From the NCBI GenBank assembly GCA_035308025.1, contig DATGHL010000034.1:1-32874 (forward strand): a DNA stretch of 32,874 nucleotides, given 5' to 3'. The DNA comes from Candidatus Binataceae bacterium (lineage in GTDB: Bacteria > Desulfobacterota > Binatia > Binatales > Binataceae). Below, in pieces: positions 8,563-17,009 of this stretch. The notes beneath the pieces were generated by a model. It was given only the letters and a program-made list of their open reading frames with translations. It was not told the origin of the DNA and made no database searches. The position numbers and the translations under genes are program-made. Each line of letters opens with the position of its first letter. The first letter of the stretch is position 1.

Positions 8563-11535
8563 TTAAGCCTTCCCCTTCTCCGAATAGAGACTGCGCAAAT
8601 AGGTGACCTGGGGTAGCGCGTTGAACTCGGGCAGCATCGTGTAGTTGCGGCCCTGGTTGTCGGTGCGCCGCTTAAGCATCGCGCTGGCGGGATCGTTAAG
8701 ATCACCGAAGCTGATGGCGCGGGCCGGGCAGGCCTGCGCGCAGGCCGTGATGATCTCGCCATCGACTAGCTTGCGACCATCGGTGCGGGCGTCGATCTCG
8801 GCGGTGGTGATGCGTTGGATGCAGAAGGTGCATTTTTCCATCACGCCCGCGCCGCGCACCGTCACATCCGGATTGAGTTGAAGATTGAGCGGCTCGGGCC
8901 ATTCGGGCAGAAACCAGTTGAAACGCCGAACCTTGTAGGGGCAGTTGTTTTCGCAAAAACGCGTGCCGACGCATCGATTGTAAATCTGCGCGTTGAGGCC
9001 TTCGGGCGTATGGGATGACGCAAAGACCGGACAGACCGGCTCGCACGGCGCGTGATCGCATTGCTGGCACAGCACCGGCGCGATGTACAGATTGGGCGCG
9101 TGCGCAGCTTCCTCCACGCTCGGGATGAAGCGCTCGATGCGAATCCACGACATGATTCGCCCGCGATCAACCTCGCTCTTGCCGCCGAAGGGGATATTGT
9201 TCTCGGCGTAACAGGCGGCGACGCAGGCGCTGCATCCAGTGCACGAATTGACGTCGATCGTCATGCCCCACTTGTGGCCGTCGTATTTCCACGGCTCGTA
9301 CATTTCATAGGGCGTCTTCGGCGTGTTCTCTTCCTGCTCGCGTTCGATATCGGTCTTGGCTCCGCTCGCGAGCTGCTCGACGCTCATGGTTTCGACGATC
9401 GAGCGGCCCATCATGTCGCTCTTGCCGAGCGGCGTCGTCAGCTTGTACTGCGCCTCGGTCTTGCGCGCCTGCACGGCAACGCCGCGCGCGTTCGGCGGGA
9501 GATAGTTCCACAAGTTTATGCCGACCTTGCTCGCGTAGCGTCCGTAGCTGCTGTGGCCATTGCCGATCGGCGCCGCGATGACGCCGGGCTTGACCAGCGG
9601 CGTGATATGCACCGCCAGATCGAACTTGCCAGCCGGCGTCGTGATCTCGATGACGTCGATGCCGGCATACAGATACGTCGATTTGTAATGCTCGGAAAGA
9701 CCGAGCGTCGCTGCGGTGTCAGGATGCATCTCGGCCCAGGTATCCCAGACGATCTGGTTCGACGGCTCCGGAATCTCCTGCAACCAGGGCTTGTTCGCGC
9801 CGCGCCCGTCGTAGAGGAACGGATGAGGAAACGCGGCCAGCATGAACTGTCCACGCGCTTCGAGGGGGGGCGTCGGTGGTGTCGTGAGGATGGCGGGACT
9901 CAGGCTCACGGCGAGCTCTTTCGCCGCCTGAAATACGCCGCCGGTGCGCCGCGCCTGATTCCAGAAATCTTTGGGATTCGAATCGGCGGCAATTTTCCCC
10001 TGCAACTCTTCCCACGCCGAGCTCACCGCGTCCGCGCCATTCTCCCACGGGATGCTCGCCGCCTGGCCCGCTACCAGATGCGCAGATTCGATCAGAATGT
10101 CGTGCAGCGGCCGGCTCTTGAAGACCGGTTGCATGACCGGCTGCCCGAGCCCATAAAGGCCCGCGCGCGGTGCGCTGTCGCGCCAGCTTTCGAGCGCATG
10201 ATGCGTCGGGAGCAAAAGGTTTGCGCCTTCAGCCGATTCGTCGGGCGCGTCGCCCGTCCAGACCACAAACGGGGCGTGGCGAATCGCGGCTGCCGGGCTC
10301 CACAGCGGCGGCATCGTAAAGACCGGATTGGCGCCGCCGGCGATCACGACTACGTCAACGCTGCCGCTGCCGATCGCATCAAGCGTCGCCTTGACATCAT
10401 CCGGGCGGGTCGCGGCTTCGGCCGGCGCGCCGTCGAGGAAAACCATGGTTTTGCCGATGTTGCCGGTCAGCGCGTTCAAGAGATATGCAGCAATATAGGT
10501 CCGCGGGTCGTCGCCGCCGGGGAGTGCGACCGCGCTATCAGCCTGCCCAAACCACTGCGCCATCTGGTTGATTTGAGCGACCGGAACGCCGGATCTTTCA
10601 CTGACGCCGGCGGGATCGTAACCGGCGGCGAAGGCTTTGGCCGCCGTGGCGTCGGCGTTCGCATGGGCTGCGAGCCAGCCCTGGCTGACGATGACGTTGA
10701 GGACCGCCATCGCGACCGCGCCCTCGCTGCCCGGGTTAGCACCGATCCAGTTGTCGCATTTCGCGCCGGTGATCCCCATGCGCGGATTGACGTACACGGA
10801 GCGCCCGATTGTGAGCCCCTGCTTGCGCATCCGCGGCGCGCGGAAAGCGGCATATTGGCGGGTCTGCTCGACCGGCGACCCCCAGGTCTCGAGGAAATCC
10901 GCGCCAAACGAGATAATCGTCTCGGCCTGATCCAGCCGATAGATCGGCATCTCGCGCCGGCCGAAACAGGCTTCGGCGGCTGCGCGCGCCGGCTCTTCGC
11001 TGATGCGCTCCCAAAAGGCCACCCGCGACGAGCCGTAGGCCTGCGCCCACAAGGTCGTAATTTTACCGAGCGTTGGTCCCTGCGGAGCGCCAATGAAAGC
11101 GATCCGATCCTTGCCGGCTTTGGCTGCCGCGGCCAATTTGTTGTTGAAAAGGGTCTGCGCGGCTGCCCACGAAATCTCGGTCAGGCTGCCGTCCGGCTGG
11201 CGCACTTTGGGCGTCGCCAAGCGGTCAGGATTGTAGAGCCCTTGCAAGGCAGCCTGACCGCGTGCGCAGGTCGCCCCCTGGCTGATTGGATCCGCCGGAT
11301 TGCCCTCGATTTTGATTACGCGCCCCTCGCGCACCTTGGCGATAATGCCGCATCCGGCCGAGCATTCCGTGCAGGTGGTCGCGAAGTAGGTCGGCACCCC
11401 GGGAATCATGTTCTCGTCGGGGATGACGTAGGGAATTATCTTGCGCGCGGCCGGCTCACATCCCGGTATCGCTGCGGCGGCCCCCGCCGTCGCAGCAAGT
11501 TTGAGGAATGACCGCCTGCTGAGCCCGTCTGGCAT
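8563..11535 (-). CDS. actB: Alternative complex III subunit ActB (molybdopterin oxidoreductase-like domain fused to FeS domain)
   Basis: A 990-residue exported protein that carries electrons from the quinol site. It starts with a Tat motif (SRRSFLK, residues 6-12) and a Cys at 26 that could be lipidated. ActB1 (about 35-730) resembles molybdopterin oxidoreductases. It keeps a full N-terminal Cys set (C55, C58, C62, C90) of the kind that binds a 4Fe-4S cluster in that superfamily. ActB2 (about 750-990) has ferredoxin motifs: CTGCSACVAACY near 765, CQQCDHAPCEPVCP near 824, the reduced CVGTRFCENNCPYK near 853 (three Cys, 3Fe-4S type), and CTFC with CAQACPA near 901-938. GAGG precedes the ATG by about 7 nt; actA ends 12 bp upstream. 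Confidence 0.95.
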   Translation of the reverse strand: MPDGLSRRSFLKLAATAGAAAAIPGCEPAARKIIPYVIPDENMIPGVPTYFATTCTECSAGCGIIAKVREGRVIKIEGNPADPISQGATCARGQAALQGLYNPDRLATPKVRQPDGSLTEISWAAAQTLFNNKLAAAAKAGKDRIAFIGAPQGPTLGKITTLWAQAYGSSRVAFWERISEEPARAAAEACFGRREMPIYRLDQAETIISFGADFLETWGSPVEQTRQYAAFRAPRMRKQGLTIGRSVYVNPRMGITGAKCDNWIGANPGSEGAVAMAVLNVIVSQGWLAAHANADATAAKAFAAGYDPAGVSERSGVPVAQINQMAQWFGQADSAVALPGGDDPRTYIAAYLLNALTGNIGKTMVFLDGAPAEAATRPDDVKATLDAIGSGSVDVVVIAGGANPVFTMPPLWSPAAAIRHAPFVVWTGDAPDESAEGANLLLPTHHALESWRDSAPRAGLYGLGQPVMQPVFKSRPLHDILIESAHLVAGQAASIPWENGADAVSSAWEELQGKIAADSNPKDFWNQARRTGGVFQAAKELAVSLSPAILTTPPTPPLEARGQFMLAAFPHPFLYDGRGANKPWLQEIPEPSNQIVWDTWAEMHPDTAATLGLSEHYKSTYLYAGIDVIEITTPAGKFDLAVHITPLVKPGVIAAPIGNGHSSYGRYASKVGINLWNYLPPNARGVAVQARKTEAQYKLTTPLGKSDMMGRSIVETMSVEQLASGAKTDIEREQEENTPKTPYEMYEPWKYDGHKWGMTIDVNSCTGCSACVAACYAENNIPFGGKSEVDRGRIMSWIRIERFIPSVEEAAHAPNLYIAPVLCQQCDHAPCEPVCPVFASSHTPEGLNAQIYNRCVGTRFCENNCPYKVRRFNWFLPEWPEPLNLQLNPDVTVRGAGVMEKCTFCIQRITTAEIDARTDGRKLVDGEIITACAQACPARAISFGDLNDPASAMLKRRTDNQGRNYTMLPEFNALPQVTYLRSLYSEKGKA

Positions 11536-11547
11536 TAGATTCCTCGC

Positions 11548-12069
11548 TCAGTGATGGCAGACAAAACAGTCCTGCGTGGCGCCGCGTTTGGTGTGGCAGT
11601 TGATGCAAAAACCCATGTTGATTTCATGCACCGGCACCACGCGATCCATCGTTTCGACCGGACCATGACATTCCTGGCAGGCGACGCCCGCCCAGATATG
11701 CGGCTTGTGCACGAACTTGACGAAGTCCGGCAGCGCATAGACGCGGTTCCAGCGAATTTCGAATGGCGGCTGATGTTTATCCGTCCAAGGCTGCGTGATC
11801 GGTTGAATCCCGCCCAGCAGGCCGTTGCCATGGCATCCGACGCAGCGCGCAACCGGCGGGACGCCGGAGGTAGCCGAGCGTCGGGCGTACTCGTGGCAGT
11901 ATTGGCAGGGAATCTTGTTAATGCCCGCGTGGACGCGGTGACTGAAGGGGATCGGTTGCTCGACATCGTTGCGCGCCGCCCAGGGGCGCTCGGAAAAGCC
12001 GACCATGCCGGCCGCTCCGAGAAAGAGCAGCAACGCGACCGGAATCAGGATGCGATTCATCGTTCCCAT
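11548..12069 (-). CDS. actA: Alternative complex III subunit ActA, pentaheme cytochrome c
   Basis: A 173-residue membrane-anchored multiheme cytochrome, first gene of the operon. One N-terminal hydrophobic segment (about 5-25) is followed by five CxxCH heme c sites: CQYCH (55-59), CVGCH (76-80), CQECH (131-135), CINCH (155-159) and CFVCH (168-172). Additional His residues (HRVH, FVHKPH, VHEINMG) can serve as distal ligands. Five hemes is the typical ActA number. ATG codons at 12069 and 12060 are both possible starts; GGGA lies very close to the second, and neither is decisive. Confidence 0.93.
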   Translation of the reverse strand: MGTMNRILIPVALLLFLGAAGMVGFSERPWAARNDVEQPIPFSHRVHAGINKIPCQYCHEYARRSATSGVPPVARCVGCHGNGLLGGIQPITQPWTDKHQPPFEIRWNRVYALPDFVKFVHKPHIWAGVACQECHGPVETMDRVVPVHEINMGFCINCHTKRGATQDCFVCHH

Positions 12070-12222
12070 TGGATTTTAACGCGAATCTGGAGGCTTCCCC
12101 GCTTGTCCCCTGTCGTCCGATGGCCGCCGCTTCCGTCTTGGCGGCGAACAAACGGAAGGATTACTAACATTCGCGTGTGGCTTCCGCAAGCTCAGTTAAT
12201 AATCGGCCCGTCGATTTTTCCT

Positions 12223-12244
12223 TAACATTAGATGAGCTAACATT
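12223..12244. promoter_or_regulatory. Direct heptamer repeat, candidate operator of the act operon
   Basis: TAACATT occurs at 12223-12229 and again at 12238-12244, a 15-bp period. Read on the operon strand this is AATGTTA-N8-AATGTTA. A third copy is at 12165-12171. Direct half-sites at this spacing are typical of response-regulator binding; the assignment is inference. Confidence 0.35.
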
Positions 12245-12312
12245 TGTGAGTTTCGCAAGCAAGCGCGGTTAATGCTCAAGTAGGCAGTCAACTCGCTGCG
12301 CCTGAGAGGCAC

Positions 12313-12333
12313 CGGCGGCGCTTGAGGCCGCCG
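12313..12333 (-). terminator. GC-rich hairpin downstream of the nitronate monooxygenase gene
   Basis: CGGCGGC (12313-12319) pairs with GCCGCCG (12327-12333) across a 7-nt loop, about 30 bp beyond the stop at 12362. No U-tract follows on the minus strand, so it is only a candidate terminator. Confidence 0.3.
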
Positions 12334-12361
12334 CCTGAGACCGCCGGCCGCAAGTTTTCCT

Positions 12362-13327
12362 TCATCTCGCTTGAATTAATGATCCGGCGCGGGTCAGCGC
12401 GGCGCGGGTTTCAGCGAGCAGCTCGGCAAAGACTTGCGCCGCAGGCTTGGTCTCGCGGATGAGCCCGGCGCCCTGTCCGGTCGGCATAAAGCCGCGCGTA
12501 GGATCGAGGTCGCCGTTGAGCCCGCTGTAATCCATCACGCCGTTACGCTGCGAGACCTCGACCTGTTCGGGAAAGGGCTTGATCGTCATGGGCGCGCGCT
12601 CGAACTCCATCGCGTATTCGGTACGGATCACGCGGCAGGTCTTGCCGGTGTAGGCGCGGGTGCGGAGCGTCGAGTCCTCGTGCGCCTTGAGGATCGCGGC
12701 GCGATAGGCGGGTGCCGCCTGCGCCTCGGGCGTGGCGATGAAACGGGTCCCGATCACTACGGCCTGTGCGCCGAGCGTCAGAGCGGCGGCAACCTGGCGG
12801 CCGTCGGCGATCCCGCCCGCCGCCAGCACCGGCAGCCGCACCGCGTCGATCATCTGCGGCACCAGCGCCAGCGTGCCGATCTCTCCGGTATGGCCACCGG
12901 CCTCGGTCCCTTGCGCGACAACCACGTCGGTGCCGGCCTCCTGCGACTTGACCCCGTGATGGACCTTGCCGCACATCACGACGACCTTCATCCCGTGCTC
13001 ATGCATCGACTGGATGAACTCGGCGGGCACGGCGAGCCCAGCGACGAAAATCTTGATTTTCTCCTCGAGCAGAATCGGCATGAAGGGGCGCATCATCGAC
13101 GGGATCGGCGCGAGCAGATCGACCGCGAAGGGCTTGTCGGTAAGCTCGCGCGTGAGCTGGATCTCGCGGCGCAGCCCCTTGGGCGAGAGCGCCGCCGCGC
13201 CGAGGACGCCGAGGCCGCCGGCGTTCGAGACTGCGGCGACCAGTTGATGCATCGCGACGCCGCCCATTCCGGCCAGCACGATCGGATGCTCGATCCCGAA
13301 ATAATCGCAGATTGGCGTATGCAACAT
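12362..13327 (-). CDS. Nitronate monooxygenase (NMO/2-nitropropane dioxygenase family)
   Basis: A 321-residue FMN-dependent TIM-barrel enzyme that oxidises alkyl nitronates. Visible family marks are PIVLAGMGGVAMHQLVAAVSNAG at the N-terminus (FMN phosphate side), VVVAQGTEAGGHTG with the catalytic His of class I/II enzymes, VLAAGGIADGRQVAAALTLG, and AVVIGTRFIATPEA. GAGGA lies about 8 nt upstream of the ATG at 13325-13327. It is followed on the same strand, after the intergenic region, by the respiratory operon; no functional link is evident. Related flavin enzymes such as enoyl reductase II (FabK) share the fold but usually lack this His. Confidence 0.9.
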   Translation of the reverse strand: MLHTPICDYFGIEHPIVLAGMGGVAMHQLVAAVSNAGGLGVLGAAALSPKGLRREIQLTRELTDKPFAVDLLAPIPSMMRPFMPILLEEKIKIFVAGLAVPAEFIQSMHEHGMKVVVMCGKVHHGVKSQEAGTDVVVAQGTEAGGHTGEIGTLALVPQMIDAVRLPVLAAGGIADGRQVAAALTLGAQAVVIGTRFIATPEAQAAPAYRAAILKAHEDSTLRTRAYTGKTCRVIRTEYAMEFERAPMTIKPFPEQVEVSQRNGVMDYSGLNGDLDPTRGFMPTGQGAGLIRETKPAAQVFAELLAETRAALTRAGSLIQAR

Positions 13328-13369
13328 CGTTGATTCCTCTTCGCGGCTTCACGCAGCGAGGCGCGATTA

Positions 13370-14290
13370 TCAGACCGCGCCGCCCTGCTCGAGCCAGCGT
13401 CTGCAGTCGGGGGCCAGCTCGCGCTTGGCCGCGGCATCGTAGAGCTTCAATTCATCCTCATCGAGGATGTCGCGCCAGCGGCCATTGGTGCCCTTGTGAA
13501 AGAAGGAATCAGGGCCGCCCTTGAGAATCATTTTCGTCTGCGGCATCAAATCACCGCCGTGCGTCTTCATTTCCGCGAAGGTGCAGTTGCGAACTATCTG
13601 TGGCCACGCGTCAGCCGGCGGGGTGATCTCCAGAAAGTGCGCGACTCGCTTCATGCCACCTTCGAGATCGGCGAGCAGATCGGCGTAATGCACGAACAGG
13701 ATATTCGGCAACTCGCGGTAATCCCACCACGACTGGGCATGACGCAGTACCGACCCGAACGGATAGCCATCGCTCTCCGCCTCGAAGGCGCCGCGCGTCA
13801 TCCAAATGCGCCAGAATTCGTGAATGTCGGCCGGACAGGGCTCCAGCTCGGGTCCGACTCGCCCCGGAATACTGTTGAAGGCCGCAAGCGTCTGCAGATT
13901 AAAATCGCCATAAAAATTCCACATGGACATGAAGACGTCGCGCGGGTCGCGGCCGACATAGATATATTTGATCTCCTGATAAAACGGCAGGCTGTCGAGC
14001 GGCAGATGCGTCTTGAGCGAACGGCGATGGGTCTGTTGTTCGAGGTTGGTCAGAATTATTTCGAGCGGAAAGATGCGCATATCGAGCCAGGGTGATAACT
14101 CGTGGATCGAGCTGGGAAGCCGTCCCGAGAAAATCAGGTTGGCGACGATGTTCTGGGCCCAGGTGGTTCCGGCCTTGTACGAAGTTGCCACCACGATGTC
14201 GTCCGCCCGCGGCGCAAAGAAATTCCAACGCAGACTGTCCATCATGAAGTTTCGCTGAGGACGCCTCAGGACGGGAAGCTTCTCGCTCAC
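13370..14290 (-). CDS. PAPS-dependent sulfotransferase family protein
   Basis: About 306 residues with the start taken as GTG 14288-14290 because GAGGT lies 5 nt upstream. A longer frame from ATG 14332 lacks a ribosome site. The 5'-phosphosulfate loop SYKAGTTW has K39; KTHLPLD gives the catalytic His H95; and YVGRDPRDVFMSMWNF (111-126) is the 3'-phosphate-binding motif with Arg and Ser. A C-terminal KGTNGRWRDIL matches the family's GxxGxW element. Such enzymes transfer sulfate from PAPS to hydroxyls or amines of small molecules. The acceptor cannot be read from the sequence. It ends 42 bp from the nitronate monooxygenase gene and could be co-transcribed with it. Confidence 0.9.
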   Translation of the reverse strand: MSEKLPVLRRPQRNFMMDSLRWNFFAPRADDIVVATSYKAGTTWAQNIVANLIFSGRLPSSIHELSPWLDMRIFPLEIILTNLEQQTHRRSLKTHLPLDSLPFYQEIKYIYVGRDPRDVFMSMWNFYGDFNLQTLAAFNSIPGRVGPELEPCPADIHEFWRIWMTRGAFEAESDGYPFGSVLRHAQSWWDYRELPNILFVHYADLLADLEGGMKRVAHFLEITPPADAWPQIVRNCTFAEMKTHGGDLMPQTKMILKGGPDSFFHKGTNGRWRDILDEDELKLYDAAAKRELAPDCRRWLEQGGAV

Positions 14291-14596
14291 GATTGACCTC
14301 GATATTCGACGTGGGGTTGGGATTCGAGGCATATCGATAAAGCAGATTCAATCGATAAAGCAAGCCTAAGGCTTTCAATAGGATGTAACTGGGAACCTTG
14401 ACGCAGCTTGCGGAGATCTGACGCCTCGCGGACTCGACCGCACCTCGGCTCGTCACCAGCGCGGCGACGCTGTGGATAACTGTGCATTGTGGAAACTTGA
14501 CATCCGCGTGGCGCGCGTGCGGATGGGCCCGGTTTCGGCGGCCGGTCAAGTGTGTTAATTATTTGAGGCACTACTGGGAGTTAAGAATTCGTCAAG
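14291..14596. other. Divergent promoter region between the sulfotransferase gene and dapL
   Basis: No gene is seen. It includes an AT-rich stretch next to the sulfotransferase start, a plus-strand TTGACA at 14497-14502 lacking a good -10 at 17 nt, and an inverted repeat overlapping that hexamer. Confidence 0.45.
14501..14525. promoter_or_regulatory. Inverted repeat, candidate operator in the dapL promoter
   Basis: CATCCGC (14501-14507) and GCGGATG (14519-14525) form a perfect 7-bp dyad with an 11-bp spacer, overlapping a TTGACA hexamer. The geometry fits a dimeric repressor site; no regulator is identified. Confidence 0.35.
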
Positions 14597-15763
14597 GTGC
14601 AGATTAAAACCGCCGCGCGACTGAGCCTGCTGCCACCATATCTGTTTGCCGAGCTCGACCGGCTCAAGCGCGAGGTTCAGCAGACCGGCGTTGACGTGAT
14701 CAGCCTGGGCATCGGCGATCCCGACCTGCCGACGCCCGCCCATATCGTCAGCGCATTGCAGCGGACGGCAGAATTGCCCGCCAACCATCGCTATCCGGAT
14801 TATCAGGGGCTCGAGCGTTTCCGCGAAGCCGCGGCCAACTGGTACCGGCGTCGCTTCGGCGTGACTCTCGATCCGGCGCGCGAGGTCTGCGCCCTCATTG
14901 GCTCGAAGGAAGGCATCGCGAATTTTCCCGTCGCTGTAGTCGATCCGGGCGATATCGTGCTGATCCCCGATCCGGGCTATCCGGTCTATTACTCCGGCTG
15001 CGTCTTCAACGGCGGCGAACCATATTTCATGCCGCTGCGCAAGGACAACGCCTTCATCCCGGACCTGGCCGCGATTCCCGCCGAGGTCGCGCGGCGCGCC
15101 AAGCTGATGTGGCTGAACTATCCGAACAATCCGACCGCGGCGACCGCCGAGCCGGAGTTCCTGCAGCGCGCCGTCAAGTTCTGCCGCGAGCACAACATCA
15201 TCCTCGCGTTCGACATCGCCTATTCGGAAATCGCCTTCAACGGTTATCGCGCGCCGAGCGTGCTCGAACTCGACGGCGCGCGCGAATGCGCGATCGAGTT
15301 CCATTCGCTCTCGAAGACTTTCTCGATGACCGGATGGCGCGTCGGTTTCGCGGCCGGCAACGCACAACTGGTCGGCGCGCTCGGTACGGTCAAGACCAAC
15401 ATGGATTCGGGCGTCTTTCAGCCCGTGCAGGAGGCCGCGATCGCGGCGCTCGACGGCGGCGACGCCACGCTACGCGAATACTGCGCGATCTATCAGGCGC
15501 GGCGCGATCTCATGGTCAGAGCGCTGCGCCGCCTCGGGCTCGAATGCGACGCGCCGCGCGCGACCTTCTATCTGTGGGCCAAAACACCGGCCGGCTACAC
15601 ATCCGTGTCGTTTACCGAGCGCGTATTGAAAGAGACCGGCGTCGTCATCACTCCGGGTTCGGGCTTCGGCAAAAGCGGGGAAGGTTACGTGCGTTTCTCG
15701 TTGACCGTCCCGAACGCGCGGCTGCAAGAGGCGGTGGGGCGAATCCAGACGCTGCGGTTATAA
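14597..15763 (+). CDS. dapL: LL-diaminopimelate aminotransferase-type class I/II aminotransferase
   Basis: A 388-residue PLP enzyme. DapL converts tetrahydrodipicolinate directly to LL-diaminopimelate, bypassing DapC/DapD/DapE on the way to lysine and peptidoglycan. The N-terminus (ARLSLLPPYLFAELDRLKRE, then SLGIGDPDLPTP) is typical of the DapL clade. Further motifs are YPVYYSGCVFNGG, the substrate loop LNYPNNPT, and SLSKTFSMTGWRVGF with PLP lysine K240. A GTG start at 14597 gives the family's usual length, with only a weak ribosome site. It is the first gene of a plus-strand operon with folK and fsa. A related aminotransferase with another amino donor or acceptor cannot be excluded. Confidence 0.82.
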   Translation: MQIKTAARLSLLPPYLFAELDRLKREVQQTGVDVISLGIGDPDLPTPAHIVSALQRTAELPANHRYPDYQGLERFREAAANWYRRRFGVTLDPAREVCALIGSKEGIANFPVAVVDPGDIVLIPDPGYPVYYSGCVFNGGEPYFMPLRKDNAFIPDLAAIPAEVARRAKLMWLNYPNNPTAATAEPEFLQRAVKFCREHNIILAFDIAYSEIAFNGYRAPSVLELDGARECAIEFHSLSKTFSMTGWRVGFAAGNAQLVGALGTVKTNMDSGVFQPVQEAAIAALDGGDATLREYCAIYQARRDLMVRALRRLGLECDAPRATFYLWAKTPAGYTSVSFTERVLKETGVVITPGSGFGKSGEGYVRFSLTVPNARLQEAVGRIQTLRL

Positions 15764-15772
15764 CGGCGGAGA

Positions 15773-16330
15773 ATGCCCAATCGGGCTTTTATTGGTATCG
15801 GCAGCAACCTCGGCGATCGTGCCGCGAACTATCGGGATGCGATCGAGCGGATCGCGGCGCTGCCGGGGACCCGTATCGTCCGCCAGTCATCGATTTATGA
15901 AACCGCGCCGGTGGGCGAGATCAAGGGAGCTTTCCTGAACGGCGTGATCGAGGTCGAAACCGAATTCGCGGCCGACGCGATGATGCGGCGGCTGCTGGCC
16001 ATCGAGCGCGCGATGGGCCGCAAACGCGCCCCGGCCAGCCGCAAACCGGCGGCGCGGGTCCAACTCCGCCCGCGTACGATCGATCTCGATCTGCTCTTCT
16101 TCAACAAGGAAGTGATCGACACGCCTGCCCTGACCATACCTCATCCGCGGCTCCACGAGCGGCGCTTCGTGCTGGCCCCGATGGTCGAGTTGGCGCCGGC
16201 GCTGATCCATCCGAAATCCAACAAGACCATTTCCGAACTCCTGGTCGATCTCAAATCGGCCCAGCGAGTCGCCCTGGCGCGCGCGGATCAGCTCCGTCCG
16301 CAAGCCCGGCGGGAGGTAACCGTTAGATGA
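15773..16330 (+). CDS. folK: 2-amino-4-hydroxy-6-hydroxymethyldihydropteridine diphosphokinase (HPPK)
   Basis: A 185-residue enzyme transferring pyrophosphate from ATP to 6-hydroxymethyl-dihydropterin in folate synthesis. Seen directly: the N-terminal [22 protein letters not shown], and the signature [13 protein letters not shown] with the Mg-binding Asp pair. [20 protein letters not shown] follows. The ATG lies 9 bp after the dapL stop with GGAG just upstream, and the stop overlaps fsa in an ATGA. The C-terminal 25 residues are a basic extension beyond the core fold. Confidence 0.95.
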   Translation: MPNRAFIGIGSNLGDRAANYRDAIERIAALPGTRIVRQSSIYETAPVGEIKGAFLNGVIEVETEFAADAMMRRLLAIERAMGRKRAPASRKPAARVQLRPRTIDLDLLFFNKEVIDTPALTIPHPRLHERRFVLAPMVELAPALIHPKSNKTISELLVDLKSAQRVALARADQLRPQARREVTVR

Positions 16331-16977
16331 AATTCTTTGTCGATTCTGCCGAGCCCGCTGAGATTCGCGAGGCGTTGAGCTGGGGCCTGGCCGACGGCGT
16401 GACCACTAATCCGAGCCTGCTCGCCAAGACCGGCCGCCCCTACGCCGAAGTCCTGCGCGAGATTTGCGATCTGGTCAACGGCCCGATCAGCGCCGAAGTC
16501 GTCGCCACCGACGCCGCGACGATGTGCGAGGAGGGGCAGAAACTCGCGCGCATCCATCCGAATATCGTGGTCAAATGTCCTCTCACGATCGAGGGCCTCA
16601 AGGCCACCAAGGCCTTGAGCGCACGCGGCATCCGCGTCAACGTCACGTTGATTTTCAGCCCGCTTCAAGGCTTGGCCGCGGCCAAGTGCGGAGCGTGCTA
16701 TCTGTCGCCCTTCGTCGGCCGGCTCGACGATATCGGGCAGGACGGTTTTGCCGCGGTCGAGCAGTTGCTGCGGATCATCAAAAACTACAGTTATCCCGCC
16801 GAGGTGCTGGTCGCCTCGATTCGCTCGCCCGGTCATCTGCTGCGCGCAGCCGAGATCGGCGCGCACATCGCGACGCTGCCCTTCGCCGTGATCAAACAGA
16901 CGCTCTATCATCCGCTCACCGAGATCGGCCTCGAACGCTTCCTCGCCGACTGGCGCGAGTCCAAGCAGAAGATCTGA
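16327..16977 (+). CDS. fsa: Fructose-6-phosphate aldolase / small transaldolase (TalC/FSA family)
   Basis: A 216-residue class I aldolase of the short transaldolase type. [17 protein letters not shown] and [14 protein letters not shown] open the barrel; IVVKCPLT carries the Schiff-base lysine K83; and [20 protein letters not shown] and [13 protein letters not shown] are diagnostic. It acts on C6/C7 sugar phosphates, as a transaldolase or a dihydroxyacetone aldolase; sequence alone does not separate these. The ATG overlaps the folK stop, so it is the last gene of the dapL-folK-fsa operon. Confidence 0.9.
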   Translation: MKFFVDSAEPAEIREALSWGLADGVTTNPSLLAKTGRPYAEVLREICDLVNGPISAEVVATDAATMCEEGQKLARIHPNIVVKCPLTIEGLKATKALSARGIRVNVTLIFSPLQGLAAAKCGACYLSPFVGRLDDIGQDGFAAVEQLLRIIKNYSYPAEVLVASIRSPGHLLRAAEIGAHIATLPFAVIKQTLYHPLTEIGLERFLADWRESKQKI

Positions 16978-17009
16978 AGCGCTAGCTTTGAGGCGAGGCG
17001 CGCGACCCC

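Larger units (their letters stand above)
12070..12361. other. Intergenic region upstream of the act-cox operon
   Basis: This gap must hold the promoter of the respiratory operon and the end of the nitronate monooxygenase transcript. It is AT-richer than the flanking genes around 12160-12250. It contains three TAACATT heptamers (12165, 12223, 12238) and a GC-rich hairpin near 12313-12333. A weak minus-strand promoter-like pair (TTGCGG, 17 nt, TAGTAA) is present at about 12163-12191, but its -10 match is poor. Confidence 0.5.

Noticed and set aside
9052..11511. An 819-codon open frame on the plus strand, opposite actB.
   Set aside because: It is fully antisense to a well-supported ActB protein, is rich in Arg/Ala/Gly/His with no recognisable domain, and such long antisense frames are common in GC-rich genes.
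14471..14479. TGTGGATAA, a perfect DnaA box on the minus strand.
   Set aside because: A single 9-mer is expected by chance about once in four windows of this size, and no further boxes, dnaA or AT-rich unwinding element is nearby.
14555..15367. A 270-codon minus-strand frame opposite dapL.
   Set aside because: It is antisense to a clear aminotransferase with intact PLP motif and has no domain of its own.
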